Assembly: GCF_000764305.2 (NCBI RefSeq)
Contig: NW_025943861.1
Span: forward strand, 88,839 to 152,838
Source: Hyalella azteca
Taxonomy: Eukaryota; Arthropoda; Malacostraca; Amphipoda; Hyalellidae
Length of the DNA stretch: 64,000 bases
Direction: 5' to 3'
Shown: piece by piece, positions 12,371 through 26,600 of the stretch
Layout: each line of letters opens with the position of its first letter
Position numbering within the stretch: position 1 is the stretch's first letter
The notes under the pieces: model-generated
What the model was told of the DNA's origin: nothing
The model's input: the letters and a program-made list of their open reading frames with translations, nothing else
The model's database searches: none
Program-made: the position numbers and the translations under genes

Positions 12371-14627
12371 ACACTCGGGGCACACGCGGGCCTCGCGGCC
12401 CGGAATGCAGTCAAGGTCCCGCGCCGCGGCCTCTCAGCCACGCATTGCCTACACCGAGGCGGCGCCCTGAGCTCTAATGCTATGCAATTGCACACAAAGT
12501 CCATCCAGAAATCTCAGAATCACCAAAAATATTCATTCGAGAGACTAGCGTGTAGATATTAACGATGATGCAACCAAGTTTTCTCGTTTCACTGCTGTTT
12601 TCAATGTTGAGACTTGCTAAATATGTAAAGAATGCTTAGAAAAAAGCATCCTCTAAACACATCAGCTCATAAATGCCACAATTTTACACATTTAAGTGGT
12701 ACTGAATTTAAATCGGCAAACCACAATAACAGCGAAATAATACGCGACCGTTTTAGCCTTGCAACAATCCTTATTGATATTTGTGAATGAATGTTCTTTA
12801 AACTCTGCAATTTCAAACAGTAAAATCAAATTTCTTGTCAAAGAACGGGGAAGAGGCTTTGAAGCGAGATAAAAATGGAAGTCATTATAACGATAAGTTC
12901 TCCACATTCACTGACACGGTAGCGCCGACATCAATGCTAAAGAGACATTCAACATTGACATTTCGTGGACATGCGTTATAAAAAAATTCGTAAGTTAACC
13001 TTTGCTGAACACATCAACATTAATTTTCCTATGCTATCCAGAGATTGCTGATGCGATTGCTGATCGGATTCAACTCATTGCGATTTAAATACAGCGCGTT
13101 TCGTTTCAATAGGCAGATGTGCCAGGCTAAGCCATATCAGTATTTGTATGCTAAACGAAAAATGGTCGAGTGAGTTTCGTCCACGTCTGTTTTCATGGAA
13201 GAAGTGGGAATACTGAACACAGGAAATAGCAGAGGAGTAAAGCACTGACACTGGATGAACCGCAGCAGGGAAAGGTCGCCTCAGTGACCTCAGCATTCCA
13301 GGCATTGGCTAAATCGCTAAACTGAATATTGAAGTTCAGAATAGAACAGAAACATCTTTAGAGGTGCCACTCTTACACCCTTCTCAGTTTTCACTCACCA
13401 AAACTATGTAAAATATTCAGACATACAAAGGTAGAACAAAATATTGGTACCGTACACCTTGGGAACATATTGGCAAAATTCTCAAGCATGATATGAGCAA
13501 ACCTCTTGCTGCAGGTACTGCATCAATCCGGTGAGGTAGTAATTTATGTGAATTTATAATTATTTTAGCATCTCTAGCCAACTCTTTAGTGGTACCATAG
13601 CTGCCTCTAATTATTTCAGTACAGTGGCAGATATTGGCAGGATTAACTTTTTTTACTGTGTGCAAATGAACCCATGACTTCAGGTCAAACGTAAGTTTAA
13701 TGTTGATTTTCTACAGAAAAATTACATTTTGCCTCAGCTGGATGAACCAATTCACATTATTGTCTGCCGATATTGTCCCACCAAGATTCCATGGAATCTT
13801 GATTTCTGTTACACTTAAAAAAAATGTGTGGAAGCTCAATAGTTCAGTCATTCATTGAGCGTTGTTCTGATTCAAGTTACAGTTGTTTTCGATCCAATGA
13901 CTTGATTTAGAGCCTGATGGTTTTGCCAGAACTGCACTTTTCTGAATAATTGTTTTTCTCATCTTCCTGAGGTATGTAATAATATCAACTTTGAAGGCCA
14001 AATCTCTCAACATGCCAGGCATTCAGGCAGTTACTGTGACACTAGCAAGAGACATTCTAGCAACAAGAAACTTTAGAACATTTAAATAATATATCTTCTT
14101 GGAATATCTGCGCAAAATTTATTCTGATTAAACATTTATTATGAGTACAATAACAATTTATACAATTATTAAAATATGTCAGGTTCTGATTGTTTCTAAC
14201 ATGGTGTACGTTTAGAGATAATGCTAAAATGTTAAGTATTCCTATAACCATTTAAGGCAATGCTGCTCCATTAATATACTTATGAAATTAATTCAATTTT
14301 TGACAACTAACAGATTTTATCTTTGTATAATTGACAGGATTGCAACACTTTCCTGAGTGAAAACCAGGATATATATTGGTCTTCCAGAATTGCCATGAAA
14401 CATTAATCTTTATGCATGAGAAGCTATAAAACATTTAATCTCAATTCAACAAATATTTTTAGTTTAAAAAAATCAATCTCCTTCTAATTCAACTAAGAGA
14501 CAAGTACTTCTATATACTACTATATTGTACAGAATCTGCAACAAAATATGTCTCTTCACAATTTCAAATCAAATCTGTGGAAACATAAAGTTCAAAACAA
14601 TTAACATTACAATGCACCAATACTTAC

Positions 14628-17024
14628 CATAGTTTTAGCAGTGACATTGTAGGGCAGAAGAGACTTTCCACTCTTCTTTGCTCTTGACTTGTCAGATCCA
14701 ACTGCAGATTTTTCAGAAGCTGTATCACTTGCCTCCCCTCCACTACTTGTTGAACCTCCAGCTGCAGATAAGGCTGTGACACTGCCGTCCTCACCATCTT
14801 TGAATGATGGGTTGAGTTTACTTTGCCACTTGCTCAGACGGTCGGATGCAGTTGCTTGAGCAGGATCATTGGACAAGCTCATGTTGTTCATTTGTCCAGT
14901 CAGAGAGTCTGGATTATTGCATTTGGGATTACTATCACTGCTGCTGTCTGGATTGCTCATGGCCGATTTTTTAGATATCAATTGCCGAGCAACTTGTGAA
15001 GAATAAGGGATAGCTGGTGGCTCACTGGGGTTCACAAAATGATGGTGTATGGGTCTTGTATTACAGGCAGTGGCAAGGCCTCTCACGGCACTGGACGGGT
15101 ATGGGGGAAGTGAAGGTCCAGAATGATTGCTTGGCCTCAATAATTGTGATCTCACTACATTAGAGGAGTAAGGTGGAGGAGGAGGAGGCGGGACACTTTT
15201 CTGTGAGCTGAAGGTGGCAGTTGAGGTGCCACTCAAAAAAGAAATGCTGCCAGCAGGCCCAGCAGAAACAGGAGGATTATTACTATAAGGACAGTTTAAA
15301 CGACATGATGAACCACATAACTGTGTTTGCAAGGGTTGTAGAGGCTGCTTGATCAAAAGATGAGATTTATTTTGTTGTAGAGCAGATGAAGGATAGGGGG
15401 GAGGAGCTGGTAATGTGGTTGTCAAGGATTTATCAGTGCCAGAAAAATTGTGTTTATATTGATATTGCAATTTCAATTGTTGGTCTGCATTATAATTGCC
15501 TTTCAAAACATCTATATTTGCATAGTTGTGATTAGCATTGACTGATGCAAGAACACCAGAGGCACTGCGCAAACTTCCAAGAGATAGCACTGAATCATTC
15601 AGATCCACACTATTGGATAATGAACTTCTGCTTGTAGGCTTCCCAGGATATGGTGGTGGTGGATTGAAAGATGTGGGGCTCGGTGTAGCAATGGGAGTGG
15701 ACACCGGCGTGCAGCACGGGTGGGATAAGCAACATGTAGGAGTTTGGCAGAAGCTTTGTTGGTATTGATTACTGTAGTATCCCCTTGTTCCTACAGGGTA
15801 GCTCCAGTGGCCACTTTGTCTTGCATTTTCTTCAACATAAGCATTATTTCTTGGTATTAGAAACTGTCGCCCTTCAAGATCTTGTTCAATACGGGGAGGC
15901 AACTGATGGCTCAGGTTTAAGGGTGAAGAATTCAAAGAATGGGAACTGCTTTTATAGACAGGCACATTATTTGGACTAAAGCTGCCTAATGATGATTGAT
16001 CACAGATTTGCTTATTGGAATCTTTTCTTTCCAAACTTGAAATATTATGACTATTCACAAGACTACTTCTTGGGCTAGAAAACTTAGAATCAAAGGAGCT
16101 GACACTTGATCTTGTGCTTGCATATTTATTTTCAATTATCATTATAGCATCATTGCAGCTTACTCCATTATGATTATGGCATTGAGCAACATTTTCATAG
16201 GTATGCAGCTTTAAGTTCGCCAATGAGTGAGGTTTTATGATCACCTCGTCATTTTCAATTTGTTTATTTATGGTAGAATCACCATGTAATTTGTTGCTAA
16301 GATAATTATGGCTTGAAATGCTATTAGAACAGTGTGGAGAATCACATAATATTCCTCTGGAGTATATTGGAGGAGGCTCATATTTTACATGACCTGAATA
16401 ATAAGTTTGTCCATTTACAGGTTGCAAAGCTGATGTTGGATGTCCATTGGAAACTAGAGATACTTTTGGAACAGAATTGTTGTATAATTTACTTGCATCA
16501 GAATAGGTAGCAACTTGACACGTCGAAGTAGTGTTATAACCACTGCTGCTAGTATTTGTTGTGACACACAATATCTCAGATGTTATTGGCAATTGACTGG
16601 GGTTTATGGGCGTAGGAAACTTAGAGGCAGCGACAACACTCTTTGAGTCGAGTACTAGATGAGTGTTTGAGGAACTTCTAACACCATTCTCTGTGATGAC
16701 ATCCTTCCTCGAACGATCTGAGCCTATCAAATCGGTTTTTACGAGGGGATCTTTACTTAGTGCTTCAATGGCCCCCACGCCGCGTTGGTTTTGAGGTACG
16801 CGGGGGGTCGATATGGTCAAGTTTGTTGCGCTTGCGCTCTTTGCATTGCCATTTTTACTGCAATTTATTTCATTCGATTTTAAATCTTTCAAGTTTCCAT
16901 TAGACGTCTTGAAACAGTCTTCCGTTTTTATGGTATTTCCGTCTTCGAGTATTTTATTATGGATGCTTGTCGTTGGCACCGAACATATTTCTTTAGATGC
17001 ATCTTTGCCATACTTGGCAGCCAT
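14628..17024 (-). CDS. jub: Ajuba-family LIM protein, large first coding exon (pre-LIM region)
   Basis: This exon encodes 799 residues from an ATG at 17024-17022. An in-frame TAA lies 15 bases upstream of the ATG, which fixes the start. The exon ends at a consensus donor (ATG|GTAAGT) in phase 0. The protein is Ser/Asn/Pro-rich and low in predicted fold. It carries a series of Pro-Pro-x-Tyr type motifs at about residues 458, 542, 616 and 641, plus an IPYSS variant near 672; such motifs usually bind WW domains. It closes with LLPYNVTAKTM, which resembles the segment just before the LIM domains in Ajuba/LPP-type proteins. Known biology: Ajuba proteins act at adherens junctions and restrain the Hippo kinase Warts/LATS. 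The identity rests mainly on the next exon (839-929), which joins in phase. The zyxin/LPP branch is the main alternative. The N-terminal half has no recognised domain. Confidence 0.75.
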
Positions 17025-17885
17025 TTCAATGTCATATTACACATTTGTTGATAAAACTTGAATTTCACAGAACATCTCACACCATCACATTCACTTCCTT
17101 TAGCTATCAATGATGTAAATAAACGCTGTACTCCGAACACAACAAGTGGTAGTGCGTAATAATACCAATTCAAATCCAGGCAAAATGCTTCAAATAGATT
17201 TTAAAATAACCATTACTAAGAAACTGGTAAAAAATCATATCAATTATCTCTTATTACTTCAGTATTTCTTAATTTATACGTATATGATGAGTAAAACTGA
17301 AAATTTGCAGCGAAACGAACTAGTTTATATAAGAATTCGACAACACACAAAGGAGCAAATCGTTTTCTTTTCGTAAGAAAACGTATTGCTGTTTTGAGGT
17401 AAAACTATTTTTAAAACGTGTTTGATAAACGTTTAACGGAATCGACAAATTCAGAGAAACTTATAATTAAGCGACTTGAAGAAATTAATACGAAAATAAA
17501 TCGGTGTGATTTTTTGGCAGTAAGCTTAAAAGACTAATACATCACCTACCTATTTATCTTGCTTACCTCATCTCGCAGCTACTTCCCTACGTCAATATGT
17601 CGATTCTTTTCGTCTCGCATGAAGAAAAATTTACACGTAGTTTACTTGTGCAAAGAGTGCTTTCTTGTGTGCAAGCGTGGTGCGCTTATAAATTGGATGA
17701 ACAATTTCTGGAAGAAGCGCAACGAACAAGAGAAGACCGAGACCGATGATAGACAAACATCGTTGAGTGATCCACTGGCAGATGCCAAAAGAAGTTGGCG
17801 TTATTATGTAGTTGAGAACTTTACGCAGTTTAAACTCGTACGATCCTACATAATTTTAAAGAAACAATAAACACACCAGTGTATT

Positions 17886-17934
17886 ATAAAATTACTGTTA
17901 CAACCATTTATTATGGTTGTAACAGTAATTTTAT
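17886..17934. repeat. Perfect 21-bp hairpin
   Basis: ATAAAATTACTGTTACAACC plus A is followed by a 7-nt loop and its exact complement. It could be a remnant of an inverted-repeat element. I do not claim a terminator role in a eukaryote. Confidence 0.85.
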
Positions 17935-20648
17935 GACAGGAGCCCACAAGACGGTCAGCAAACCAAACTAGAAAAATATCTCCTCACCTCACCTAACAGA
18001 AGTTTCGATGTATAAATAAAATTATATTGAGAATATGAGAGTAGACTTAAGAATTCAAAAATATTCGAAAGTGCCTAGTCCAAACTAAAATAGGAAAATC
18101 TTTTGATAGTATGTTCATCTTGGAATTAATAAGCATGTTAGATGTCTAACGACTGATGAAAACGGGAACGTGTTTTGGTGTGTACGAGGGTCATACGAAT
18201 ATAATCGACTTTTGTAGGCAAGCGAATAAGCCGGAGTGAATACACATACTCGTACATATCTATAGAAACTTTCAGTCCTATATCTTGCGTAGCTGCTTTC
18301 AGATTTATATACTAACCCTCCCTTAAATTCTTCAAGACCACCGCACGCTAAATATCACTTGGCACCCTCATAACATAAGTACATAACATAGTGAATGATC
18401 TTGGCGCTGAAGCGTAGGCCTGATGCGGCCTGTCGCAGATTCTTTTCCTTTTCGTGCCTTGTTTACAGTAGATCTAAAATCGTGTTATTTGACCGGATTT
18501 TTTCATGACTGACGATAGTTTTCACTGCTTATAACGAGTTTCCAATATTTAAGTTTTTGAAACACAAAATGTCCTTCTCACCTGAAGTTGATTTGTAAGA
18601 ACTTTACAACTAAACGAACGTAACCCGTAAAATAAATCCCGAGAGCATTCTTATTGCGAAGCAGCTCGATTGAGCGCACTGCCATGATGGACGATAAGAA
18701 TATAAGAAAACAAGAATACCAATATTTATATACTATTCAAACTTGAAGATCAGATGCAAATTAGAGAGAAAAAAAGCATTCTTAACTACGTAAAATATAG
18801 CATCTATAATAGAATTTTCTCTCCTTAAGAGGAGCACAAGAATTTCCGTTGCTTGCTACACGCATGAAGCAAGTCGAGCCACTTTAAAGCCATAACAGAG
18901 AAAATTTTTTACAATTTAACTGCTCACCCCAAGGCCCAAGCATTCAAACCCTGAGGAAATTAGATAAAAAAATGAGCTAAAAAACATCTTCGAACTAAAC
19001 TAGACCACACCTACGAATTGAAGTTCCAAAAAACTTTGTCCAGCCTCATCAAACAGGATGGTGAAATCTTCAGACGCAGGATAATATGCACACAAGTCCT
19101 ATCCCACATAATAATATGCCTAAATTCCTGTTCCTTGCAATAATATAACCCTAAAGCGTACGTCTGGGCAAAACGTGTATTGGGTACCTAACTACGAATA
19201 AAGATAACAAAATTCAACATTTATACTCAACAAGTGATCAATGTTAATTGGAAGAACACATCTCCAGTAACCACCCAAGCAAAAAAGTATAAGGTTGGAA
19301 GTAGTAAATAGTAGTAGTAGTAGTAGTAGTAATGTAGTAGTAGCACGTAATGCCGTAATGACGAACGTATAATGAATATGATATATTCCAGAACGAGTGA
19401 AATGTATTCACGTCCAATTAATAATTCTACATTAGCATGTAGCAATTTTCAAGCAATAGCGAATTGCTTGAAAAAATATTGCTAAAAATTAATGTTACGA
19501 GTGAAGCTTAATAACGAATATTACCAATAAAATCATAATCATATATGGAAGGATCAATAAAATCATAATAATATTGTGGTGCTTCTTATCATCCACCAAG
19601 ACCGTAAGCAATGGCTGCTCGTGATAGTAGCAGGAACAAAGTAACTTGCTCACGAAGTATCACGACCCGAGCGGAGCTCTAGAATAACTGCAAGTATCAC
19701 GACCGGAGTGGAAAGATGTCACGATGAAATCGAACACGGATAAAGCAGTAAAAAAACACTGCCAACAAATGACACCGCCAACAAATGATCTTTAGGACTA
19801 TTTAATATCAAACAATTAGGTATACGGTAACAGTAACCAGAATTTTAACATTCAGAATTAAATTAAAATCAATTATTATTGTTAATAACAATGATTTCGC
19901 TCAACAGAAATTGACCTGAATCAAATGCCTGAGAATTATATAACAAGAACACGTCATAAAATAACTTTGTGGTTGGTAATGGGGTGGCATTCGTCGATTG
20001 CCGTGAGACATCGCGTCAATAATCGGCCACAAGTTAAATATTTCATTTGCAACGATGGCTTAACAAGTAAGATGTGCCCAACAATTCAGTTGAAATGAAT
20101 GAGACGAAGCTAATTGATGCGTGCATGTGATCAAGGAGAACTTTAACATAACATAAACTCATCAAGATGAGGCGATCGTATAAAAAAAGGCTTGAAATAG
20201 ACGCTTCACATAGAACTTCTGCTTTGATCGAGCGCAAATGGTTTTGCACGCCTCTGGAAGTGACGCAGAATTGGTTCCCATATTTTCACTTACTACCTAA
20301 ATTTCCAATTAATACTTGCACCCAATAACGTAATGACGCTAACAAATGCTATAATTCTGAGTAACTACAACCAACGGATTATATAGTCGTTCAGGCCAGA
20401 TGAACAGAAAAAATCTTCACAAAGATTACAATTTGAATCCAAATTTTACAGTAATTAAAATTAGAAATTAATTCATCACTGAAAAGAATCAGTATTCCTG
20501 TAAATGAAGCGTAAAATGAAAATGTCTTCACACACACCAGACCATTCATTCCGCGATAAAGTAAAGTTCAGCAATTACAAATAAAAAATTATGATCTACA
20601 CAAAAAAATCTATCGATGCATTCCGAGCACTTGTTTCGAATAAACTAT

Positions 20649-20654
20649 TTATTT
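20649..20654 (-). other. Possible polyadenylation signal
   Basis: On the minus strand this reads AATAAA, 38 nt after the stop codon of the QSER1/PRR12-like gene. The sequence is AT-rich, so chance occurrence is possible. Confidence 0.35.
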
Positions 20655-20691
20655 AAATGTGATGTGTTGAAATGATTTTTGATGAGGTTGG

Positions 20692-23600
20692 TCACGACTG
20701 TCCCGTAGGCGCGGAGGCGGATTGCTCAGGTTTGACTACTGACGATGAAGTGTTTGGAGGCGAGGGTTGGCTCTCATGCTCTTCGAACATCCGGTCAACG
20801 CGCACGAAGGTGGTGCACATGCTACGAAACAGCTGCAAAAATAATAAGACTTAAATATATTTTATTATATTAAATAATAAAATTAACAGTGTTAAAAATT
20901 TGCCTGGCATCCAGAGCATCTGGGCTAATTTATTTCAACAAGATAGCAACGAAATTAACATAAAACTTTTGAAAATGTTACTTTTATATGAAAAATTTCT
21001 CAATATTTTCACTCTAATTTGGATATACTCTTGGCACATTATATGTGCAATGGACAGAACCGAATAACCCCGATCAATCTTACATTAGGACTCCAGTGGG
21101 CGTTCTCCTTGGCTGTGCAAATAACCGGTTGGACGCCAATAGCCAATTATGTAAAAACGGAAATTTCAAACTCCACAACATATATTCCGAGAAACACAAG
21201 CACAGCGCAATCCTAAGACCTAAAAAGTTCAAGATTACGAGACGTTGTTAACACGTTGACTACGATTGCTTCATCTTGTACTATTATTTCATATTTTGTA
21301 CTTTTTTTTAAGCAGGGTTGCCAGACGGTCATCTTTCCGGACAAATTCCGTGATTTAGTTTTTCTCAATTGCGTTGGCCGGCTAAAATTTATGATAGGGG
21401 TACTTCATAATTAAATTTTAAATACTGCAAAAAGAAAATAAATGGAATTTTTATAGCAGAACCTACAAATAAGCTAGTGTACATTGAATTATCGGCCTTT
21501 TTTGGCCTTTTTTGTTTTCGGATTTGGCCGATTTTAGGCAACCTGAATTATGTACCACCACCTCCTGGAGAAATACATTTCGTGGTACGCATATGTACCA
21601 ATACGTAGTCAACGTGTTAATGTACTTACACCAGTAATCCAGGAGTCAATGCTGAGTAGCTCTCTTAGGATGGTGGTGGTGTTTTTGGACGGCTGAGACA
21701 TCCTGATGTTGGTGACGGTTTTCTTGCACTCGTTATAGTATGCGTATTTGCGATGACACAGTGTGTTGTACAATTCACATAGCTTGGCGCAGGGCTCGCA
21801 CACGTTGAAGTTCTGTTTAATAATCAGCCTCGATCAGTAAAATATTGCTAAAAAGCTCAGTTATGCACAAGAAAAGCTCCAATAGTGTATTTGAGAACAA
21901 ATTTACTTAGACTACACTTTATTATTTCATTATAAATAAACAATCTTGCTTTAAAAAGAAGATGGAATTATGTCGAGCGCATCGGTTATTCACACGATTA
22001 TTGAACGTAAATATATTTTTATGATGTCATATTTTGCCGACTAATATCTGGTAGAGCCAACCTTGCTTGGAGCATCTCTCTCGGGGTCTTCTTTTGGCTT
22101 GAGCGTGAGTTCATCATAAGGTTGCCCATAAAAGAGCGCCAATTTGCTCGCCGCAATCTTAAAGCAAGTCTCGCAGTTGCTCTTCACTCTGCTTGACATT
22201 ACGTTAACTGAAGGCCAACGCTCCAACGATTCCTGAAAATATAAGGCAGTGAATTATTTCACATAATTAAATAGCTAAATGATTTTAGAAATTCCAGAAT
22301 TTTATTCAAAATTACGAGCAACATTACATTTCTGAAACATATTCGTTTGAATTAATGAAACTCATCACGAGCTCACCTACATTCGTCAGCCATGATACGT
22401 GCCAAGTCATCGGAGTACGAAAAATGCATGAAATAAGAAGTCATAATAATAGTTTAAGCAGGCTGCCAATTTGTATCATTAAAAAATAGCTCATTATGAC
22501 AACACGTGGTGCATGGCTCGAAATAAGTTAAAGAGAGGCACGCATAGCCACCATCCTAAGAGAATGGGTGGGACTCACCCAAAACGCCTCGGGCCAGGAG
22601 ATCATGTTGTGCATTTTAAGCTTTCTTTCCCCCGTCAAATCTTCCATTATTTTGACGCTGTCCACAAAATATTCGTCTGAAAAGGGATTTTCAAATGCAC
22701 ACATAACTTTCTATACGAGACTTTCTACGAGAAAGACCTTCTATTACAAAGTGTCTAGTATTATTATTCAAGATTACACTTCGTTGCACAAACCCCACAT
22801 ATACAAGACAACATCGCTAAGAATTGCACAAAAATATTATTCATTAACTAACAAAATGTGTAGATAAATTATCAGGGCCAATAACGTTCATTCAATTGAG
22901 AAGATAAGGTTAATGATTGTACATAAATAAGAATAAATACGTACCATTTTCGTTATGAATCTCAGCTAAGAAGTTGTTGTCGAGCGCCTGCGAGATTAAA
23001 GTTTGCAGGAAAATTTCAAAAGTTGCCAAGTGTTGGTTGAGCTCCTCCGGTATTCTGCAAACCATAGCAATGAATTAGCCACAAAAATTACTCGTAACAA
23101 TAAACGAATATTAGTTTCAGCTTACATTAAAAGTGGAAGTACAAGGAAAAAATGTATCTAAGTTAACTTTATCCGTCATTTATATGAAGTTTAGTCGACT
23201 AATATTGTGAAAAGAAGAGGAATGTAGTCCACACTAGGCAACTAAATCGCGCCATGCAGTACGTGCTAGTTTGAACACAATGTCTGGCACACACCACACG
23301 TGTTAGTTTGAACGTCTGAACACAATGACTGACACACACCACACGTTTTAGTTTGAACGTCTGAACACAATGTCTGCTACACACCACACGAGTGCACACA
23401 AACTCCAGTACTCTGGGTGCTTTTCACCTTCCAACGGCAATAAATGATGCAAATAAATGTTTAATATAAAACTAAATTAATCCAAACAAATAAATATTAA
23501 TTCAAAAACGATTTAGAGGATAAAATAAGAAAATAACACGATTTAAAATGAGAAAAGAACACTATTTCAAAATAAACTAAAAAGTCTTTCAACATAACAT

Positions 23601-26600
23601 ATTCAAGCAGGAACTTAACAAAAAACACTTACACAATTATGTCTTCTTGAGGAGTAGCATTGCTGGAAAAAAAATCACATTCATAAATGAAAGTCAAAAA
23701 ATAACGAAATTGAAATGAATACATACATCAGTTCAAATGAGATGAACAAAATACAACAATATTCTTGGAGTAATCTAAAAAATTAATACATTCATGCTTT
23801 AGAAGACAGATAATTAGGGACGACACCGAGACCCGCAGAAATACTTCCACATTCGTTCGTTCATTCCTCATTTTCTATTACACAATGCAACAAATATAGT
23901 AGAGGTAAATAGAGTTCTTGGCAGTTGAAACACGACCAGACAAGACAGTCGATTTAACTTTTCTACCATGACAAAATAATGAAATTTTGGTGGAATTAAG
24001 AACACACCTAATGTGACACTTCTAAAGACCTAAAGCAGTAATGGGTGGGTAGAACACACCTAATGGGGCGCTTCTCAAGACCTAGAGCAGCAATGGGTGG
24101 GTAGAACACACCTAATGGGGCGCTTCTCAAGACCTAGAGCAACAATGGGTCGGGCGGCGGGTGAGGCAGTCTTAGCAGGGGCGAGGGGAGACGGGAGTGA
24201 GGGGTCGTCGGGAGAGATGACGGCCGAGGTGTTCTCGTCGATGAGCTCGACGACGATGTCGTACCGGGATTGGAAGATGAACTTTGCTTTTACGGGCATG
24301 TACAGAGCTTTGCCTTGTGAAGTCCACCCAGAATACTGAAATGCAATCAAATTACACATATCAAACTGAACACAACCAGACTCAATGAGTAGAGAATAAA
24401 TCTTATTGTAAACTAGCAGGTTATTTAAGCCCGGAGTTTCGCTTCATTAATAATTCCAACGTCACAAATGCGGTTGATTTCAATAAATCTAATCAATGCT
24501 AATCTAAGACAGACCAGCACAAACCAACATTTTACATTAAACATGGAGCTCCCTACTGACTGGTTTTAAAAGAAGAACTATTTTGCGTCTTTAAAATTAA
24601 ATCTGCGTGTATCGATAAAGATAATAAAATTTCAATTTTGGTCCAATCCTTTCCTCTTAATTATGCAAGCCCTTACTATTCTTCCACTAAGAATAAAATT
24701 TCTGGTCCAAGTATATCACAATACGACAAGTGTCATAGGTAGGCGCACCAACAACATTAATATATTTATGGTGCCAGGTTTAAAAAAATATTTATCAATT
24801 TACAAAATATTTATAAGATTGTTTTTAGGTTCATTAAAGAAGCTGAAAGTATTGCCGTCAATGTCGTAATATTTGTGAATTATCCTTGAAGAAACTGCAA
24901 CATTCAGGCACTTCAATGAAACGGCTCAAATGCAGCAAAAAAAAACAATATACTCTAGGAAAAAATTAGTAAGTTAGAATAATAAATAAAAAAATCATAT
25001 ACTTACAGTGGAAATATTTCTGTAGAGAACTTTGCCGTCCTTTTCAAATGCCTGGAATTTTTGCAACAAGGATTTACCATCGATGCGCCAGATCGGCGGG
25101 TTTTCCAGCTCTGCGTCTTTCTTGGCCATAACAAAATCCCCGCTCTGCCGGCATTGACAGGACGGTTAACATGAGCAGTGACGCAATTTTATGTTTATCG
25201 GTACAAAAGGTGCAGCTGCTCATTAATTCATAGAAGAAAATATGCTAAAAAAACGCAAAAATATCCGGAAAGAAGAGCTCTTAAGAAAGTTACAGAAAAT
25301 AACACTAAGCTTTTAAATTGATATTACACACTGATTGTATTTACAATGATTGTAAATTGAAGACCACAGCAAAATTCTGTAGATTTAGACAAAGCGCAAC
25401 TGATGTAGATACACAGTCATTTAACTTGAGACTTGAGGAGATATAATTAACACGTTGCCTACGATTGCTTCATCTTTTACTATTATTTCATTTTTTGTAC
25501 ATTTTTTCAACAGGGTTGCCAGACGGTCATTTTTTTCGGACAAATTCCGTGATTTAGTTTTTCTCAATTGCGTTGGCCAGCTAAAATTTATGATAGGGGT
25601 ACTTCCTAATTCAATTTTAAATACTGCAAAAAGAAAATAAATGGAATTTTTATAGCAGAAGCTACAAATAAACTAGTATATATTGAGTTATCGGCCTTTT
25701 TTGTTCTCGGATTTGGCCGATTTTAGTCAACCTTAATTATGTACCACTACCTCCTGGAGAAATACATTTCATGGTACGCATATGTACCAATACGTAGTCA
25801 ACATGTTAATAATCAATCTACTGCTGAGACGGTACCTTAAATTGAGCCTCGATCTCCTTCAGCTGCTCTGGGGTGAGCGTCGGCCCCTCAGGTAGTCTCA
25901 CCGCCTGTAATCAAATTACGAAAGTATTAGGCATTTACGACTGTCATTATCTTCCTCAACTACCATTATATACATGATGAATATTCTAAAATCAGAGCAT
26001 CTTATACAATGTTTAAGAAAGAAAAAAATCAGTGCTTGAATAATTAATTTGTTAAAACGGACGCTTTGGAGAAACGGTAGCATAAGAATAGAAGTATACG
26101 ACCACAACACTGCAATATAAACCGCCATAACAATCGAATTCGAATTGAGCATTTTTGTACATTCGACTGGTTTAAGGATCAAGGTATCCTTGAAGCAAAT
26201 TACTAACTAAATGTCAATAATACTACACTCAACAAGATGTCAACATGTTTAAGAGCTGCAATCTAACAATTACAATTGGATTTTTGGGTTGAAAATTATT
26301 AATAAAAAGCATGATCTTCCAGAATGAGCATGTCATTCAAACTCTCTCCTGGTAAACGGGCAAAATTTGGCTATGCGGCTCTAAGCTATTCGTACCAAAA
26401 TTGCCGATCTTTCAATTTGTTATGGAATCAAGAGAGTAAGGACAGGCCGAAATATACCTGGGTTTGTCTCTTGAGTGGCGGGTAGTTTATAGCTGAGCTG
26501 AGTTTGGAGGGAGACATCAAGAAGGAGGTGCCGGTGAGCAAACCTTTCGTCCTGTTGCTATCAGCCGTGTCAGCCTTGTTGTTGTTGTCGTGGGTTTTAG

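Larger units (their letters stand above)
930..14627 (-). other. jub: Long jub intron, repeat-rich
   Basis: This is 13.7 kb between the two jub exons. I found no convincing exon on either strand. It holds several tandem arrays (about 2190-2425, 9613-9966, 11170-11420, 11620-11705, 11940-12370), a foldback element (3346-3595), a MITE (10313-10422) and smaller duplications. The long reading frames inside it are low-complexity translations of these arrays and not genes. The stretch 12560-14600 is AT-rich unique sequence with nothing recognisable. Confidence 0.7.
17025..20691. other. Intergenic region between jub and the QSER1/PRR12-like gene
   Basis: It contains the 5' flank of jub (just above 17024), the hairpin at 17886-17934, a TAG trinucleotide run near 19309-19330, and the 3' flank of the gene starting at 20692. 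A 103-codon frame at 17559-17870 on plus has no family resemblance I can name and no support from splice or start context. Confidence 0.55.

Noticed and set aside
11927..12562. 211-codon plus-strand frame and 177-codon minus-strand frame
   Set aside because: Both are translations of an 18-bp tandem repeat (VRVAARG and HALLHA units); no start context, splice sites or family match.
15538..15979. Plus-strand frames opposite the jub exon
   Set aside because: Antisense shadows of the 799-codon jub exon; no splice or start support.
24075..24111. Extension of the exon beyond the donor at 24111 to the duplicated donor
   Set aside because: The frame hits a stop before the second donor, and only the first donor fits the next exon's phase.
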